NCBI GenBank assembly: GCA_001769655.1
Contig: MEPC01000024.1
Span: 203,572 to 267,571 of the forward strand
From: Bacteroidetes bacterium RIFCSPLOWO2_12_FULL_37_12
GTDB taxonomy: Bacteria; Bacteroidota; Bacteroidia; 2-12-FULL-37-12
Length of the DNA: 64,000 nucleotides
Direction of reading: 5' to 3'
Shown here: positions 8,180-17,461 of the stretch, piece by piece
Position numbering within the stretch: position 1 is the first letter of the stretch
Layout: each line of letters begins with the position of its first letter
Made by a program: the position numbers and the translations under genes
The notes under the pieces: generated by a model
The model's input: only the letters and a program-made list of their open reading frames with translations
What the model was told of the DNA's origin: nothing
The model's database searches: none

Positions 8180-9616
8180 TTAATTCTCCATGTTCTTCAT
8201 CTCTGTCACCAATTGCGTCATGGTTTTGCGGGCATCTCCAAAAAGCATAAGGCAGTTTGGAAAACCGTACAGTTCATTGTCAATACCCGCATATCCCGGA
8301 TTCATGCTTCGTTTCATAACAATAACAGTCCGGGCTTTATCCACATTCAGAATAGGCATTCCATAGATAGGACTTTTCGTATCGTGACGTGCGGCAGGGT
8401 TAGTGACATCGTTTGCACCAATGATAAGTGCCACATCCGTATTTTCAAAGTCACCATTGATATTGTCCATTTCTACCATCTGTTCATAAGGCACATTTGC
8501 CTCTGCCAACAATACATTCATGTGTCCGGGCATTCTACCTGCAACCGGATGAATGGCGTAACGGACACGAATATTTTTTTTCTCGAGTATGTTTGTAAAT
8601 TCTTTCACTGCATGTTGTGCCTGTGCCACTGCCATACCATAACCAGGCACAATGATCATTGAGGACATCCCATCAAAAATCATAGCGGCTTCATCCACAC
8701 TGATTTCTTTTATAACTACTTGTGATTTTTTTTCGTCTCCCCCCTGCCCTGCCACTTGTCCGAAGCCGCCTAAGAGGACATTCCATATAGAACGGTTCAT
8801 GCCTTTACACATGATGTCGGTAAGAATGATACCCGATGCACCCACCAGCGCGCCAGTAATAATCAACATAGAATTGTTCAGCACAAATCCTGTAGTGCAA
8901 GCGGCCATTCCGGAATAGGAGTTTAAGAGGGAAATTACAACAGGCATGTCGGCGCCGCCTATAGGAATTACCACTAAAATGCCGATCAAGAGCGCTATAA
9001 ATGTCAACACAAAAAGTGCATTCATTTCACCCGGTACAAGCACAATCCAGATACTCAATACTATTGATAGAATGAAAAGTGCAAGATTGATAAAATGTTG
9101 TCCTTTATAGACCACTGCTTTACCTGTGATGATGCCTTCTAATTTTCCGTAAGCAACCATGGAACCGGAGAAAGTGACGCCTCCAATTAATATACTAAGT
9201 GCAATACTGATTAATCCGGTATATTTATCTAATGCCACTCCATGATATTCATTTACTATGGCATCCGGAACATGTGTCAATCTCCACAATTCAGAGAAGG
9301 CAACCAGCAAAGAGGCAATTCCACCAAACCCGTTAAAGAGTGCCACAAATTGCGGCATGGCTGTCATGGGAACTTTTTTAGCATAATAGGCACCTACGGC
9401 TGAGCCAATTACAACACCGATTATAATTTCAATATAACTTAAAATGTGAGCATCGAGCAGTGTCACTACAATGGCAATCAACATTCCCACTGATGAATAA
9501 AAGTTTCCCTTCCGCGCTGTACTGGGTTTTGCCATTTGCTTTATGCCAACGATAAAAAGGATGGCGCCCACCAGATAGGAAAGATTGGTGAAAATGGATA
9601 AGGGGGATTCGTTCAT
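8180..9616 (-). CDS. pntB: NAD(P)+ transhydrogenase (proton-translocating), beta subunit
   Basis: PntB carries most of the membrane domain and the NADP(H)-binding domain of the enzyme that drives hydride transfer from NADH to NADP+ with the proton gradient. The 478 residues show about nine hydrophobic helices in the first 275 positions, then domain III with IIVPGYGMAVAQAQ, VRYAIHPVAGRMPGHM, and IIGANDVTNPAA, all canonical. The length agrees with the family. It is the last gene of a three-gene operon read leftward, 7 bases after the small alpha-2 subunit. The product supplies NADPH for biosynthesis. Confidence 0.97.
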   Translation of the reverse strand: MNESPLSIFTNLSYLVGAILFIVGIKQMAKPSTARKGNFYSSVGMLIAIVVTLLDAHILSYIEIIIGVVIGSAVGAYYAKKVPMTAMPQFVALFNGFGGIASLLVAFSELWRLTHVPDAIVNEYHGVALDKYTGLISIALSILIGGVTFSGSMVAYGKLEGIITGKAVVYKGQHFINLALFILSIVLSIWIVLVPGEMNALFVLTFIALLIGILVVIPIGGADMPVVISLLNSYSGMAACTTGFVLNNSMLIITGALVGASGIILTDIMCKGMNRSIWNVLLGGFGQVAGQGGDEKKSQVVIKEISVDEAAMIFDGMSSMIIVPGYGMAVAQAQHAVKEFTNILEKKNIRVRYAIHPVAGRMPGHMNVLLAEANVPYEQMVEMDNINGDFENTDVALIIGANDVTNPAARHDTKSPIYGMPILNVDKARTVIVMKRSMNPGYAGIDNELYGFPNCLMLFGDARKTMTQLVTEMKNMEN

Positions 9617-9623
9617 ATTGTTT

Positions 9624-9899
9624 CTATTCTTTTCTTTTAAACATTTTTAACATTCTATCGGTAACCATGTAGCCGCCGACTACATTTATCATGGCAAAAA
9701 TAACAGCAAAAATTCCTAAAATTGTGCTGACCGTGTTTTGCTCATAACCGGCACAAATAAGCGCCCCTACAACAGTAATCCCGGAAATTGCATTGGAGCC
9801 GGACATTAAAGGAGTATGCAATGTGGGTGGGACTTTAGAAATTAGCTCGGTACCAAGCATGGTAGCGAGGATGAGAATGGTGATGAGGACTACAAACAT
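9624..9899 (-). CDS. pntAB: NAD(P)+ transhydrogenase, alpha subunit part 2 (membrane)
   Basis: A 91-residue protein with three hydrophobic segments (about 2-16, 33-57 and 63-84) corresponding to the membrane helices at the C-terminus of the fused E. coli PntA. The segment TPLMSGSNAISGI is the conserved signature of this subunit. In this organism the alpha subunit is split into two polypeptides, as in Rhodospirillum-type enzymes. It lies between the NAD(H)-binding subunit gene (26 bases upstream) and pntB (7 bases downstream). Confidence 0.94.
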   Translation of the reverse strand: MFVVLITILILATMLGTELISKVPPTLHTPLMSGSNAISGITVVGALICAGYEQNTVSTILGIFAVIFAMINVVGGYMVTDRMLKMFKRKE

Positions 9900-9925
9900 T
9901 TTTTTTGCAAATTATGATTTTAAAT

Positions 9926-11026
9926 TTAACATTTTTTCCCTTCATGCACAACCATTGCCCCTTTCGTAATTTCGTCAGCGGGGTCAATTTTCAACGTGTT
10001 GTTTTCTGTAATATGAAATAAAAAAGATGAAATGTTCTTTGCATACAATTCACTGGAATTTTTTGGCAATAAACTGGGAATATTTGACTCACCGATAATG
10101 CAAACCCCATGTTTTTGCACGGTTTTATTCAGTTCACTAAGCGGGCAATTACCTCCTTGTTCAACTGCCATATCCACTATGACCGATCCCTGCTTCATGC
10201 TTTTAACCATATCTTCAGTAACCAATATAGGCGCTTTTTTCCCGGGGACGAGTGCGGTTGTAATTACGATATCCGCTTCGGCTACATGCTTTGAAATCAG
10301 TTCCTGTTGTTTTTTTAGAAAATCGGAGGAAACCTCTTTGGCGTATCCTCCGGTGGTAGCCAAATTCTCATCACTTTTAACCTCAATAAATCTTGCACCA
10401 AGTGATTCCACCTGCTCTTTTGTTTCTTTGCGGATGTCTGAGACCTCCACGATTGCACCGAGGCGTTTTGCAGTGGCAATGGCTTGCAGTCCTGCTACGC
10501 CGGCTCCCATTATCAACACTTTTGCGGGGGTGATGGTTCCTGCCGCTGTCATCATCATCGGAAAAATCCTACCGAGGGAATTTCCAGCCATGATGACTGT
10601 TTTATAACCCGCCAGATTGCTTTGAGAACTCAGCGCATCCATTTTTTGAGCTCTTGAAATCCGGGGGATGGCATCCATGGAAAACATAGTAATCTGCTGT
10701 TTGCAAGCTGATTCCACGATTTCCGGGTGAAATAAATGGAAAATAAATCCTATATACACTGCATTGGGTTTCATCATTTCAATTTCACTTATCTGAGGTA
10801 TGTTTACTTTCAGGACGATATCGGCTGTTTGCATTAATTCCTGCTTACTTTGGAGTATCCTTGCTCCGGCTTTTTCATATTCACTATCGGGAAATCCGGC
10901 GGTTAGCCCCGCTGATTGCTCTATCAGACATTCCATACCCTTTTTGACAATTTGTTTCACCAATTCAGGAGTAATGGCTACTCTGTTTTCACGAGGTTGG
11001 ATTTCTTTGGGAATGGCTATTTTCAT
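9926..11026 (-). CDS. pntAA: NAD(P)+ transhydrogenase, alpha subunit part 1 (NAD-binding)
   Basis: The 366-residue soluble subunit binds NAD(H). It starts with the AlaDH/PNT N-terminal pattern (IAIPKEIQPRENRVAITPE), followed by a second Rossmann domain with the GAGVAGLQAIATAKRLGA dinucleotide motif and the acidic VEVSD segment. TTALVPGKKAPILV and GSVIVDMAVEQGGN are diagnostic of transhydrogenase rather than alanine dehydrogenase. It is the first gene of the pnt operon, with about 100 bases of noncoding DNA upstream for a promoter. Confidence 0.96.
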   Translation of the reverse strand: MKIAIPKEIQPRENRVAITPELVKQIVKKGMECLIEQSAGLTAGFPDSEYEKAGARILQSKQELMQTADIVLKVNIPQISEIEMMKPNAVYIGFIFHLFHPEIVESACKQQITMFSMDAIPRISRAQKMDALSSQSNLAGYKTVIMAGNSLGRIFPMMMTAAGTITPAKVLIMGAGVAGLQAIATAKRLGAIVEVSDIRKETKEQVESLGARFIEVKSDENLATTGGYAKEVSSDFLKKQQELISKHVAEADIVITTALVPGKKAPILVTEDMVKSMKQGSVIVDMAVEQGGNCPLSELNKTVQKHGVCIIGESNIPSLLPKNSSELYAKNISSFLFHITENNTLKIDPADEITKGAMVVHEGKKC

Positions 11027-11134
11027 GCGCTATTAACAGTGTTGCTTCATAAAGGTTAACTACCTTATGATACAAACTTTCCGCAATATTATAAAAATTT
11101 ATTAAGATAAATCAGATTATAAAGCAGGTTTCTA

Positions 11135-12127
11135 CTATTCATACAAAACTCCCAGCACTGTTTGTCCCACTGCTTTCAGTGTTCTTTTATCAATAATTTC
11201 CATATTATCTTTCTGGGTATGCCACCATACCGGAAATCCTGTTGCCGTTTGTTCATCCAGATGAATAATATCAATTACGGGTATATTGGTTTTGCGAATT
11301 ATATACAAATGGTCATCGGTGATATTTCTTGCTGACTCGAAACGGAAAAAATCAGAATATCCAAGCTTATTTGCTTTGTTCCATATTTTCTTCAACAAAT
11401 CGGGAGCGACTTGTTCGGAATTTCCTTCCTTATAAAAAGTGGCACCTGTTGCGCCCACCATATCGAGCAGGATACCAAAAGTCGCATGGTAGTTGCCAAC
11501 ATGGGGATTTGCCGCCCAATATTGTGCTCCCAGACAATAGGAATCATCCGCCTGCCTGAAGCGACTTTCATCGGGTTGGCCATAGTCCTCCCCATCAAAA
11601 AAGATAATGTCTATTCCTTTATTCCCGGGAATAGTATCTTTCCTGAAATGCCTTGCCACTTCTAATAAAACACCTACTCCGCTGGCTCCATCACTTGCGC
11701 CATCAATGGGTTTATCTTTATCAACGGTATCCTGGTCTGAGAAAGGTCGTGTATCCCAGTGGGCTAAAAGTAAAATACGGTTAACTCTTTCGGGATAAAA
11801 TTGCGCGATGATATTCGACAATTTTAATTTCTGCCCATTAAAAATAGTAACCTCCGCTGTCTGTATAATGACCTGTGCTCCATAGTTAGTTAATTTCTCT
11901 TTTAAAAACTCTTTACATTCCGCATGGGGTTGGGTGTTGGGAACTCTGGAACCAAAGCCAACCTGTTTATTTACAAAAAACCAGGAGGAGTCGGCATTGA
12001 ATTCGGGAATTTTTTCTTCCAGTGATGTTTTAGAAACACTCCGGTACTCTTTTTTTACAGAGGTCTCGCATGAAAAAAAGGATGTAGCTATGAAAAATCC
12101 TATAAATAATAAAAAACTATTTCTCAT
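11135..12127 (-). CDS. M28-family lipoprotein, glutaminyl-peptide cyclotransferase-like
   Basis: A 330-residue protein with a lipoprotein signal (FIATSFFSC, Cys about 20), so it is probably anchored in the envelope. The zinc-dependent M28 fold is clear: HWDTRPF, the metal-binding Asp in GASDGASGVGVLLEVAR, FFDGEDYG with a Glu-Asp pair, and a late His in VWWHTQKDN. The DDHLYIIRKTNIPVIDIIH segment and the closing VWWHT-D-N pattern match type II glutaminyl cyclases, which form pyroglutamate at protein N-termini. N-terminal pyroglutamate is frequent on exported Bacteroidota proteins, so that role fits. An aminopeptidase activity cannot be excluded. Confidence 0.85.
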   Translation of the reverse strand: MRNSFLLFIGFFIATSFFSCETSVKKEYRSVSKTSLEEKIPEFNADSSWFFVNKQVGFGSRVPNTQPHAECKEFLKEKLTNYGAQVIIQTAEVTIFNGQKLKLSNIIAQFYPERVNRILLLAHWDTRPFSDQDTVDKDKPIDGASDGASGVGVLLEVARHFRKDTIPGNKGIDIIFFDGEDYGQPDESRFRQADDSYCLGAQYWAANPHVGNYHATFGILLDMVGATGATFYKEGNSEQVAPDLLKKIWNKANKLGYSDFFRFESARNITDDHLYIIRKTNIPVIDIIHLDEQTATGFPVWWHTQKDNMEIIDKRTLKAVGQTVLGVLYE

Positions 12128-12178
12128 TCTTAACTAAAAAAATTGACGAAATATAGAAAGAAATCTCCAATCAATCTG

Positions 12179-13084
12179 CTACCGATGGCTCCGCGGATGA
12201 AAATCAATAATCGTCTGCCGTAGATAATCCCTGTCAAGGTGAGTGTATATTTCGGTAGTTGTAATGGATTCATGTCCCAGCATTTCCTGTACTGCTCGTA
12301 AATCCGCTCCGCCTTCCAATAAATGAGTTGCAAATGAATGACGGAAAGTATGCGGACTGATTTTCTTTTTTAATCCTGCTTTTTTTGATAATTCCTTTAA
12401 TATCATAAACATCATTTCACGGGTTAGCTTTCTTCCTCTTCTATTGAGAAAAACAAAATTCTCAAAACCCTTTTTGACAGGAACGTGGCACCGCACTTCC
12501 TTTTGATAAATGGTTAATAATTTCAACGCCGGTTTTCCGATGGGAACCATGCGTTCCTTGTTTCCTTTTCCGATAACTCTCAGAAAACCCTGTTGGTTGA
12601 ATATGTTATTAATTCTCAGGTCAATTAATTCCGAAACGCGTAAGCCGGAGGAATACATTGTTTCTATCATCGTTTTATTGCGGAAACCTTCGGGAGTGGA
12701 AACATCTATCTGTTCAATCAATTTATCAATTTCTGTGACACTTAAAACAGACGGTAGTTTTCTGGGAAGTTTAGGCGATTCCAATAAAAGAGCGGGATTT
12801 TCTTTTATAATATCCTGCATCAGCAGAAATTTAAAAAACGATTTTACTCCTGAAATAATCCTCGATTGGCTGTAGGGATTCAGACCTTCCGCCGGAAGGG
12901 ATTGTACAAAATTCTTCAATTCCTGAATGGAAATTTTTTCGGGCGTGATATCGGGATTTATTGCAGTTATGAAATCAGCGAGTTTCTGAATATCGGAAGC
13001 ATAAGCCAGCAATGAATTTTCGGAAAGGGAGCGCTCTAATTTCAGAAAGGAGAGGAATTGTTTTTGGAGAGAGAGCCAGGGCAT
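12179..13084 (-). CDS. xerD: site-specific tyrosine recombinase XerD
   Basis: The 301 residues have the size and layout of Xer recombinases, which resolve chromosome dimers at dif sites during division. The N-terminal SAM-like core-binding domain spans about 1-90. The catalytic domain shows the full set R (SGLRVSEL), K (GKGNKERMVP), H-x-x-R (HTFRHSFATHLLEGG), H (MLGHESITTTE) and nucleophile Tyr (IYTHLD). The first ten residues (MPWLSLQKQF) fit the family start. Immediately upstream of the ATG is a run of eight C residues on the coding strand (13085-13092). The gene stands alone; no dif site was found nearby. Confidence 0.95.
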   Translation of the reverse strand: MPWLSLQKQFLSFLKLERSLSENSLLAYASDIQKLADFITAINPDITPEKISIQELKNFVQSLPAEGLNPYSQSRIISGVKSFFKFLLMQDIIKENPALLLESPKLPRKLPSVLSVTEIDKLIEQIDVSTPEGFRNKTMIETMYSSGLRVSELIDLRINNIFNQQGFLRVIGKGNKERMVPIGKPALKLLTIYQKEVRCHVPVKKGFENFVFLNRRGRKLTREMMFMILKELSKKAGLKKKISPHTFRHSFATHLLEGGADLRAVQEMLGHESITTTEIYTHLDRDYLRQTIIDFHPRSHR

Positions 13085-13156
13085 GGGGGGGGTGGGATTA
13101 AGGGTAAAGGAGAAAGGTTAAAGGATAAAGGAAATGGGCTTGCCCATGACTGTGGA

Positions 13157-14032
13157 CTACTCTCCCATAATTATAACCTTCCCATTCGCCACATTCCCAT
13201 AATTATTTTTCACTTGTAAAAAATAAATTCCATCAGTCGCATTTTTGATTGTAATATCTTTTGACAATTTTCCGGTATTGCATTCTACTGTTTCACTATA
13301 AACATTCGCTCCCATTACGTCAATGAGCGATAATTTATAAATACCGCTTTTGGGAACATCTGTATTAATTGTGAAAGATTGTTTGCACGGATTAGGAAAT
13401 AGTTGAAAAGCGATGTTTTGATTCGTAAATGCGGTTCGCTCTTCTTCAATAAAAGTAACGCCCCCCCCATTGCTCGTTTTAAGAATGTTTCCATATTCGC
13501 CCACCGCGTAACCCGTATTGGCATCGGTGAAATAAACGGAATATAAATGATCACCTGTCCTTTTTGTTTGGATTGACCAATTAGATCCTCCATTGCTCGT
13601 TTTAAGCATGGTTCCATTATTACCTACTGCGTAACCCGAATCGGCATCGGTGAAATAAACGGAATACAAATGATCACCTGTCCCGCTTATTTGGGATGAC
13701 CAATTTGCCCCCCCATTGCTCGTTTTAATAATGGTTCCACCGCCTCCCACCGCGTAACCCGTATTGGGATCGGTGAAATAAACGGATATTAACCAATCAT
13801 TTGTACCACTTGTTTGGGCTGACCAACTGGACCCACCATTGTTCGTTTTAAGAATGATTCCATATTCGCCCACTGCGTAACCCGTATTGGCATCGGCGAA
13901 ATAAACAGTATGTAATTCATTCCCTTGAGGCAAAGGGTTCTGCCATACCCATTGTGCAATGGTTGGTGAAAGAATAAGTTGGAGAAATATAATAGATAGA
14001 AGCAATTGAAGAGTTATTTGATTTGGTTTCAT
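13157..14032 (-). CDS. T9SS-sorted Ycf48-like repeat protein, 4 repeats
   Basis: A 291-residue exported protein: signal peptide about 1-27, then four repeats of about 42 residues with the core SVYFTDANTGYAVG-GTILKTSNGG-W, and a C-terminal T9SS domain (QLFPNPCKQSFTI, LIDVMGANVY, DGIYFLQV). The repeats are the blades of a Ycf48/BNR-type beta-propeller; four alone would not close a normal propeller. The gene is a shorter paralogue of the next upstream gene, and the first 15 residues and last 75 are nearly identical between the two. A G8 tract lies inside the last repeat (13461-13468). The function is unknown; surface location is likely. Confidence 0.85.
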   Translation of the reverse strand: MKPNQITLQLLLSIIFLQLILSPTIAQWVWQNPLPQGNELHTVYFADANTGYAVGEYGIILKTNNGGSSWSAQTSGTNDWLISVYFTDPNTGYAVGGGGTIIKTSNGGANWSSQISGTGDHLYSVYFTDADSGYAVGNNGTMLKTSNGGSNWSIQTKRTGDHLYSVYFTDANTGYAVGEYGNILKTSNGGGVTFIEEERTAFTNQNIAFQLFPNPCKQSFTINTDVPKSGIYKLSLIDVMGANVYSETVECNTGKLSKDITIKNATDGIYFLQVKNNYGNVANGKVIIMGE

Positions 14033-14639
14033 GTTATTTCAAATGGAAAGGTTAAGTAATAATTCGGGGGAATAAGTTAAAGTACAAAAGTATAATATTA
14101 AACTTTGAAAAAAAAATTATTATACCTCAATCGGTATAAATTTTCGTGTAACTCTGTTCATTGTTCCATTGCTACATTGTTTCATTGTTGTGCTGAAATC
14201 ATGGAGTCAATTAACAATGAAACAATAGAACAATATGTCAATATAGACATTTGCTGAAATTTATTAAGTTTACAGTATAGTGATTACTCAGGTAAGAATT
14301 ATTACTCGCAAATAGTGTGTCACGCAAAAACACAATGCATCTAGTCCGCTGTAAAAAAGTGTTGGTGAATGGGATAACAAGTGTGCAGTGGTATAAGGAA
14401 CTTTTAAAGGTGAAATTTACCAATTTATTTTTATATGTCTTTATGCTGTTGTCCGACTAAACATATAAAAAAAACTATTCTCTCTCTGAAAAATAGTGAT
14501 TTTACAAAAGTAATCCCCCCGATTATATATGACTTTCGATTAGTCCTTTCAGAACTTTTTGAACATATCACTTATTTTAATCGGGCAAATGTGATTTTTT
14601 TAATGTAAAATGTAAAAGTCCATGGGTTGTTTTAACTTC
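14033..14639. other. 607-base intergenic region between the two Ycf48-like paralogues
   Basis: No convincing gene is present; a 61-codon frame at 14238-14423 lacks family features. A perfect 14-base inverted repeat (ATTGTTTCATTGTT at 14176-14189, complement at 14213-14226) with partly matching flanks could form a long hairpin. The rest is AT-rich and may hold the promoter of the 291-residue paralogue. Confidence 0.5.
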
Positions 14640-16775
14640 TCACTTTTCCCCCATAATTATAACCTTCCCATTCGCCACATCTCCATAATTATTTTTCACT
14701 TGTAAAAAATAAATTCCATCAGTCGCATTTTTGAGGGCAATATCTTTTGACAATTTTCCGGGATTGCACTCCATTGTTTCACTATAAACATTCGCTCCCA
14801 TTACGTCTATAAGCGATAATTTATAAATACCACTTTTGGGAACATCTACATTAATAGTAAAAGATTGTTTGCACGGATTAGGAAATAGTTGAAAAACGAT
14901 GTTTTGTTTCGTAAACGCGGTTCGCTCTTCTTCAATAAAAGAAACGCCGCCGTTGGTCGTTTTAAGGATGGTTCCATTATATCCTACTATGTAACCCGTA
15001 TTGGCATCGGTGAAATAAATGGACTTTAAAAAGTTATATGTCCCGCTTGATTGGGATGACCAAGCCAAGCCCCCATTGTTCGTTTTAAGAATGGTCCCAC
15101 CATCTCCTACCACGTAGCCCTTAATTGCATCGGTGAAATAAACAGAGTGTAACCACTCACTTGTCCCGCTTGTTTGGGATGACCAAAAAGAGCCCCCATT
15201 GCTCGTTTTAAGAATGATTCCATTATAGCCCACTGCGTAGCCTGTATTGACATCGGGGAAATAAACTGAATATAACGATTCCGTTGTTCCGCTGCTTTGT
15301 GCCGTCCAATTCGTACCAGCGTTGCTTGTTTTTAGAATTGTTCCACTTTCACCAACCACGTAACCTGTATTTATGTCACTGAAATAAACGGAATGTAACC
15401 CATAATCTGTTTCGCTTGTTTGGAATGACCAATTCGTACCACCATTGTTCGTTTTAAGAATGGTCCCTTGGTCTCCTACAGCATATCCCGTATTGGCATC
15501 TGGGAAATAAACTGAATGTAAGCTTACAGTTGTTCCAACTGAAACGGTTGTCCAATTTGAACCCCCATTAATGGTTTTAAAAATAGAATTACAATCGGAA
15601 CCAACTGCGTACCCTGTATTAGTATCGGTGAAATAAACTGAATTAAATTCATAAAGAATCACTACACCAGAATTTGCTGACCAATTCGTACCTCCATTGC
15701 TCGTTTTAAGAATGGTTCCAGATTCGCCCACTGCGTAACCAGTATAGGCATCGGTGAAATAAACTGAACTTAAATCATTAGTTGTTTTTTGGCTTGATTG
15801 AATTGACCAACTCGAGCTCCCACTGGTTGTTTTAAGAATTATGCCAGATTCACCTACTATGTAGCCGGTTTTGGTGTTGGTGAAATAAACTGAAAGTAAA
15901 TATTTATTTGTTACGTTTGTTAAGTCTGATAGGTCTGACCAATTTGTACCGCCATTGCTCGTTTTAAGAATAGTTCCATTAAACCCAACCACGTACCCAG
16001 TATTGTCATCTGCAAAATAAACTGAATATAAAGGTTGACCTATTCCGATTGAAATTGTTAACCAATTTGTACCCCCATCATTTGTTTTTAGAATGGTTCC
16101 AGTTCCAGTTCCAGCTCCACCTACTGCGTACCCAGTATTTGTATTTGTGAAATATACCGACGATAAATATTTATATATTCCAATTGTTAGAGATGACCAA
16201 TTCGTACCCCCATTGATTGTTTTGAGAATGTTGACATAATAACCCACTACATAGCCCGTATCCTTATCGGTGAAAAAAACTGAAGTTAAATCTTGAGTTG
16301 TTCCGCTTGATTGGACTGACCAATTTGCCCCCCCATTGCTCGTTTTAAGAATGGTTCCAGCACCGCCCACCGCGTAACCCGTATTAGCATCGGTGAAATA
16401 AATGGAATTTAAATAATTACTTGTCCCGCTTGTTTGGGCTGACCATTTTGCCCCCCCATTGCTCGTTTTAAGAATAGTTCCAAAACCACCCACAGCGTAA
16501 CCAGTATTGGCATCGGTGAAATAAACGGAATTTAAACCATTACTTGTCCCGCTTGTTTGGGCTGACCAATTGGAGCCCCCATTGCTCGTTTTAAGAATAG
16601 TTCCAAAACCACCCACAGCGTAACCAGTATTGGCATCGGTAAAATAAACGGAACGTAAATCATTGCCTTGCGGCAGAGGGTTTTGCCAGACCCACTGTGC
16701 ATTTGTATAAGTAAAAGAAAAGAAGAGAAAAATAAGAGATAGAAGCAATTGAAGAGTTGTTTGATTTGATTTCAT
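14640..16775 (-). CDS. T9SS-sorted Ycf48-like repeat protein, 14 repeats
   Basis: A 711-residue paralogue of the preceding gene. After a signal peptide (about 1-26) there are fourteen repeats of about 42-46 residues with the core VYFTDANTGYAVGGFGTILK, then a T9SS sorting domain almost identical to the shorter paralogue's. Fourteen blades could make two seven-bladed propellers. The DNA of neighbouring repeats is similar enough to recombine, especially the first three. One repeat (about 220-235) contains a small GTGTGT insertion, from a short tandem duplication. The product should be a surface protein; no enzymatic motif is seen. Confidence 0.85.
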   Translation of the reverse strand: MKSNQTTLQLLLSLIFLFFSFTYTNAQWVWQNPLPQGNDLRSVYFTDANTGYAVGGFGTILKTSNGGSNWSAQTSGTSNGLNSVYFTDANTGYAVGGFGTILKTSNGGAKWSAQTSGTSNYLNSIYFTDANTGYAVGGAGTILKTSNGGANWSVQSSGTTQDLTSVFFTDKDTGYVVGYYVNILKTINGGTNWSSLTIGIYKYLSSVYFTNTNTGYAVGGAGTGTGTILKTNDGGTNWLTISIGIGQPLYSVYFADDNTGYVVGFNGTILKTSNGGTNWSDLSDLTNVTNKYLLSVYFTNTKTGYIVGESGIILKTTSGSSSWSIQSSQKTTNDLSSVYFTDAYTGYAVGESGTILKTSNGGTNWSANSGVVILYEFNSVYFTDTNTGYAVGSDCNSIFKTINGGSNWTTVSVGTTVSLHSVYFPDANTGYAVGDQGTILKTNNGGTNWSFQTSETDYGLHSVYFSDINTGYVVGESGTILKTSNAGTNWTAQSSGTTESLYSVYFPDVNTGYAVGYNGIILKTSNGGSFWSSQTSGTSEWLHSVYFTDAIKGYVVGDGGTILKTNNGGLAWSSQSSGTYNFLKSIYFTDANTGYIVGYNGTILKTTNGGVSFIEEERTAFTKQNIVFQLFPNPCKQSFTINVDVPKSGIYKLSLIDVMGANVYSETMECNPGKLSKDIALKNATDGIYFLQVKNNYGDVANGKVIIMGEK

Positions 16776-16874
16776 GGTTTTTCAAATTAAAAGGTTAAAT
16801 AATAATTCAGGGTAATAAATTGAAGTACAAAAGTATAAAAAATTGTGGTAACGATATGAGGTCTGTGACACGAT

Positions 16875-16903
16875 TTGATTATAAAAAAACTTTCGTACCT
16901 TTA
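16875..16903 (+). promoter_or_regulatory. possible promoter for the aspartic-protease-like gene
   Basis: TTG at 16875-16877 and TACCTTTA at 16896-16903, spaced 18 bases, match the Bacteroidota promoter pattern except for the last base. A leader of about 90 bases would precede the start at 16997. Confidence 0.3.
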
Positions 16904-16996
16904 CGTTATTAATTAAATATTTTCCGGAGAATCAATCCAAAAACAGTTATAAACTCCGGAATTCTTAAATTTTTTCCTTTTTAACCAATCATTGTT

Positions 16997-17413
16997 ATGG
17001 GATTAATATACGCAATCGTTCGGCTTAGAAATTATGATGATATTCTGCTAGCCAATAAAAGATATATAAAGCCGGAAGAAATACGCAGTGAAACAATCAA
17101 AGTGTTGGTAGATGCTGGAGCAAGCATGCTTTCTATTAACGAGCACCTTAAAAATCAACTGGGTTTAAATAAAGTATATGAAAGAGAAGTAGAGCTGGCT
17201 GATGGCAGAGTGCAATTATTAGAAGTAGTGGGTCCCATTGAAATTTCGTTTGAAAACAGGGTATCTATTTCCTCTGCTTTTGTACTTTCTCAGGGAGAGC
17301 CGTTATTGGGTGCAATTCCCATGGAAGAAATGGATGTAATTTTACACCCTCAAAAAGAAAAAATGATTATTAACCCCGATAACCCATACATTCCTAAATT
17401 AAAACTTAAATAG
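16997..17413 (+). CDS. retropepsin-like (clan AA) protein with a DAG triad
   Basis: A 138-residue soluble protein. VLVDAGASMLSINEHL (Asp about 39) corresponds to the active-site loop of retroviral-type aspartic proteases, followed by a strand-rich ADGRVQLLEVVGPIEISF and the later LLGAIPMEEMD, which matches the conserved hydrophobic-hydrophobic-Gly segment. Retropepsins act as dimers. The usual triad Asp-Thr/Ser-Gly is Asp-Ala-Gly here, so activity is uncertain. The N-terminal MGLIYAIVRLRN looks native, so the start is probably right. There is no signal peptide. The genes downstream, a DUF420 membrane protein and a K+ channel, are on the same strand. Confidence 0.75.
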   Translation: MGLIYAIVRLRNYDDILLANKRYIKPEEIRSETIKVLVDAGASMLSINEHLKNQLGLNKVYEREVELADGRVQLLEVVGPIEISFENRVSISSAFVLSQGEPLLGAIPMEEMDVILHPQKEKMIINPDNPYIPKLKLK

Positions 17414-17461
17414 ATATCTTAAATTCGCAAACCTGTTTCAGATTAGTATATATCTCCATTC

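Noticed and set aside
14238-14423. Minus-strand frame of 61 codons between the two Ycf48-like genes
   Set aside because: No family motif, overlaps an inverted-repeat region, and codon use is unlike the neighbours.
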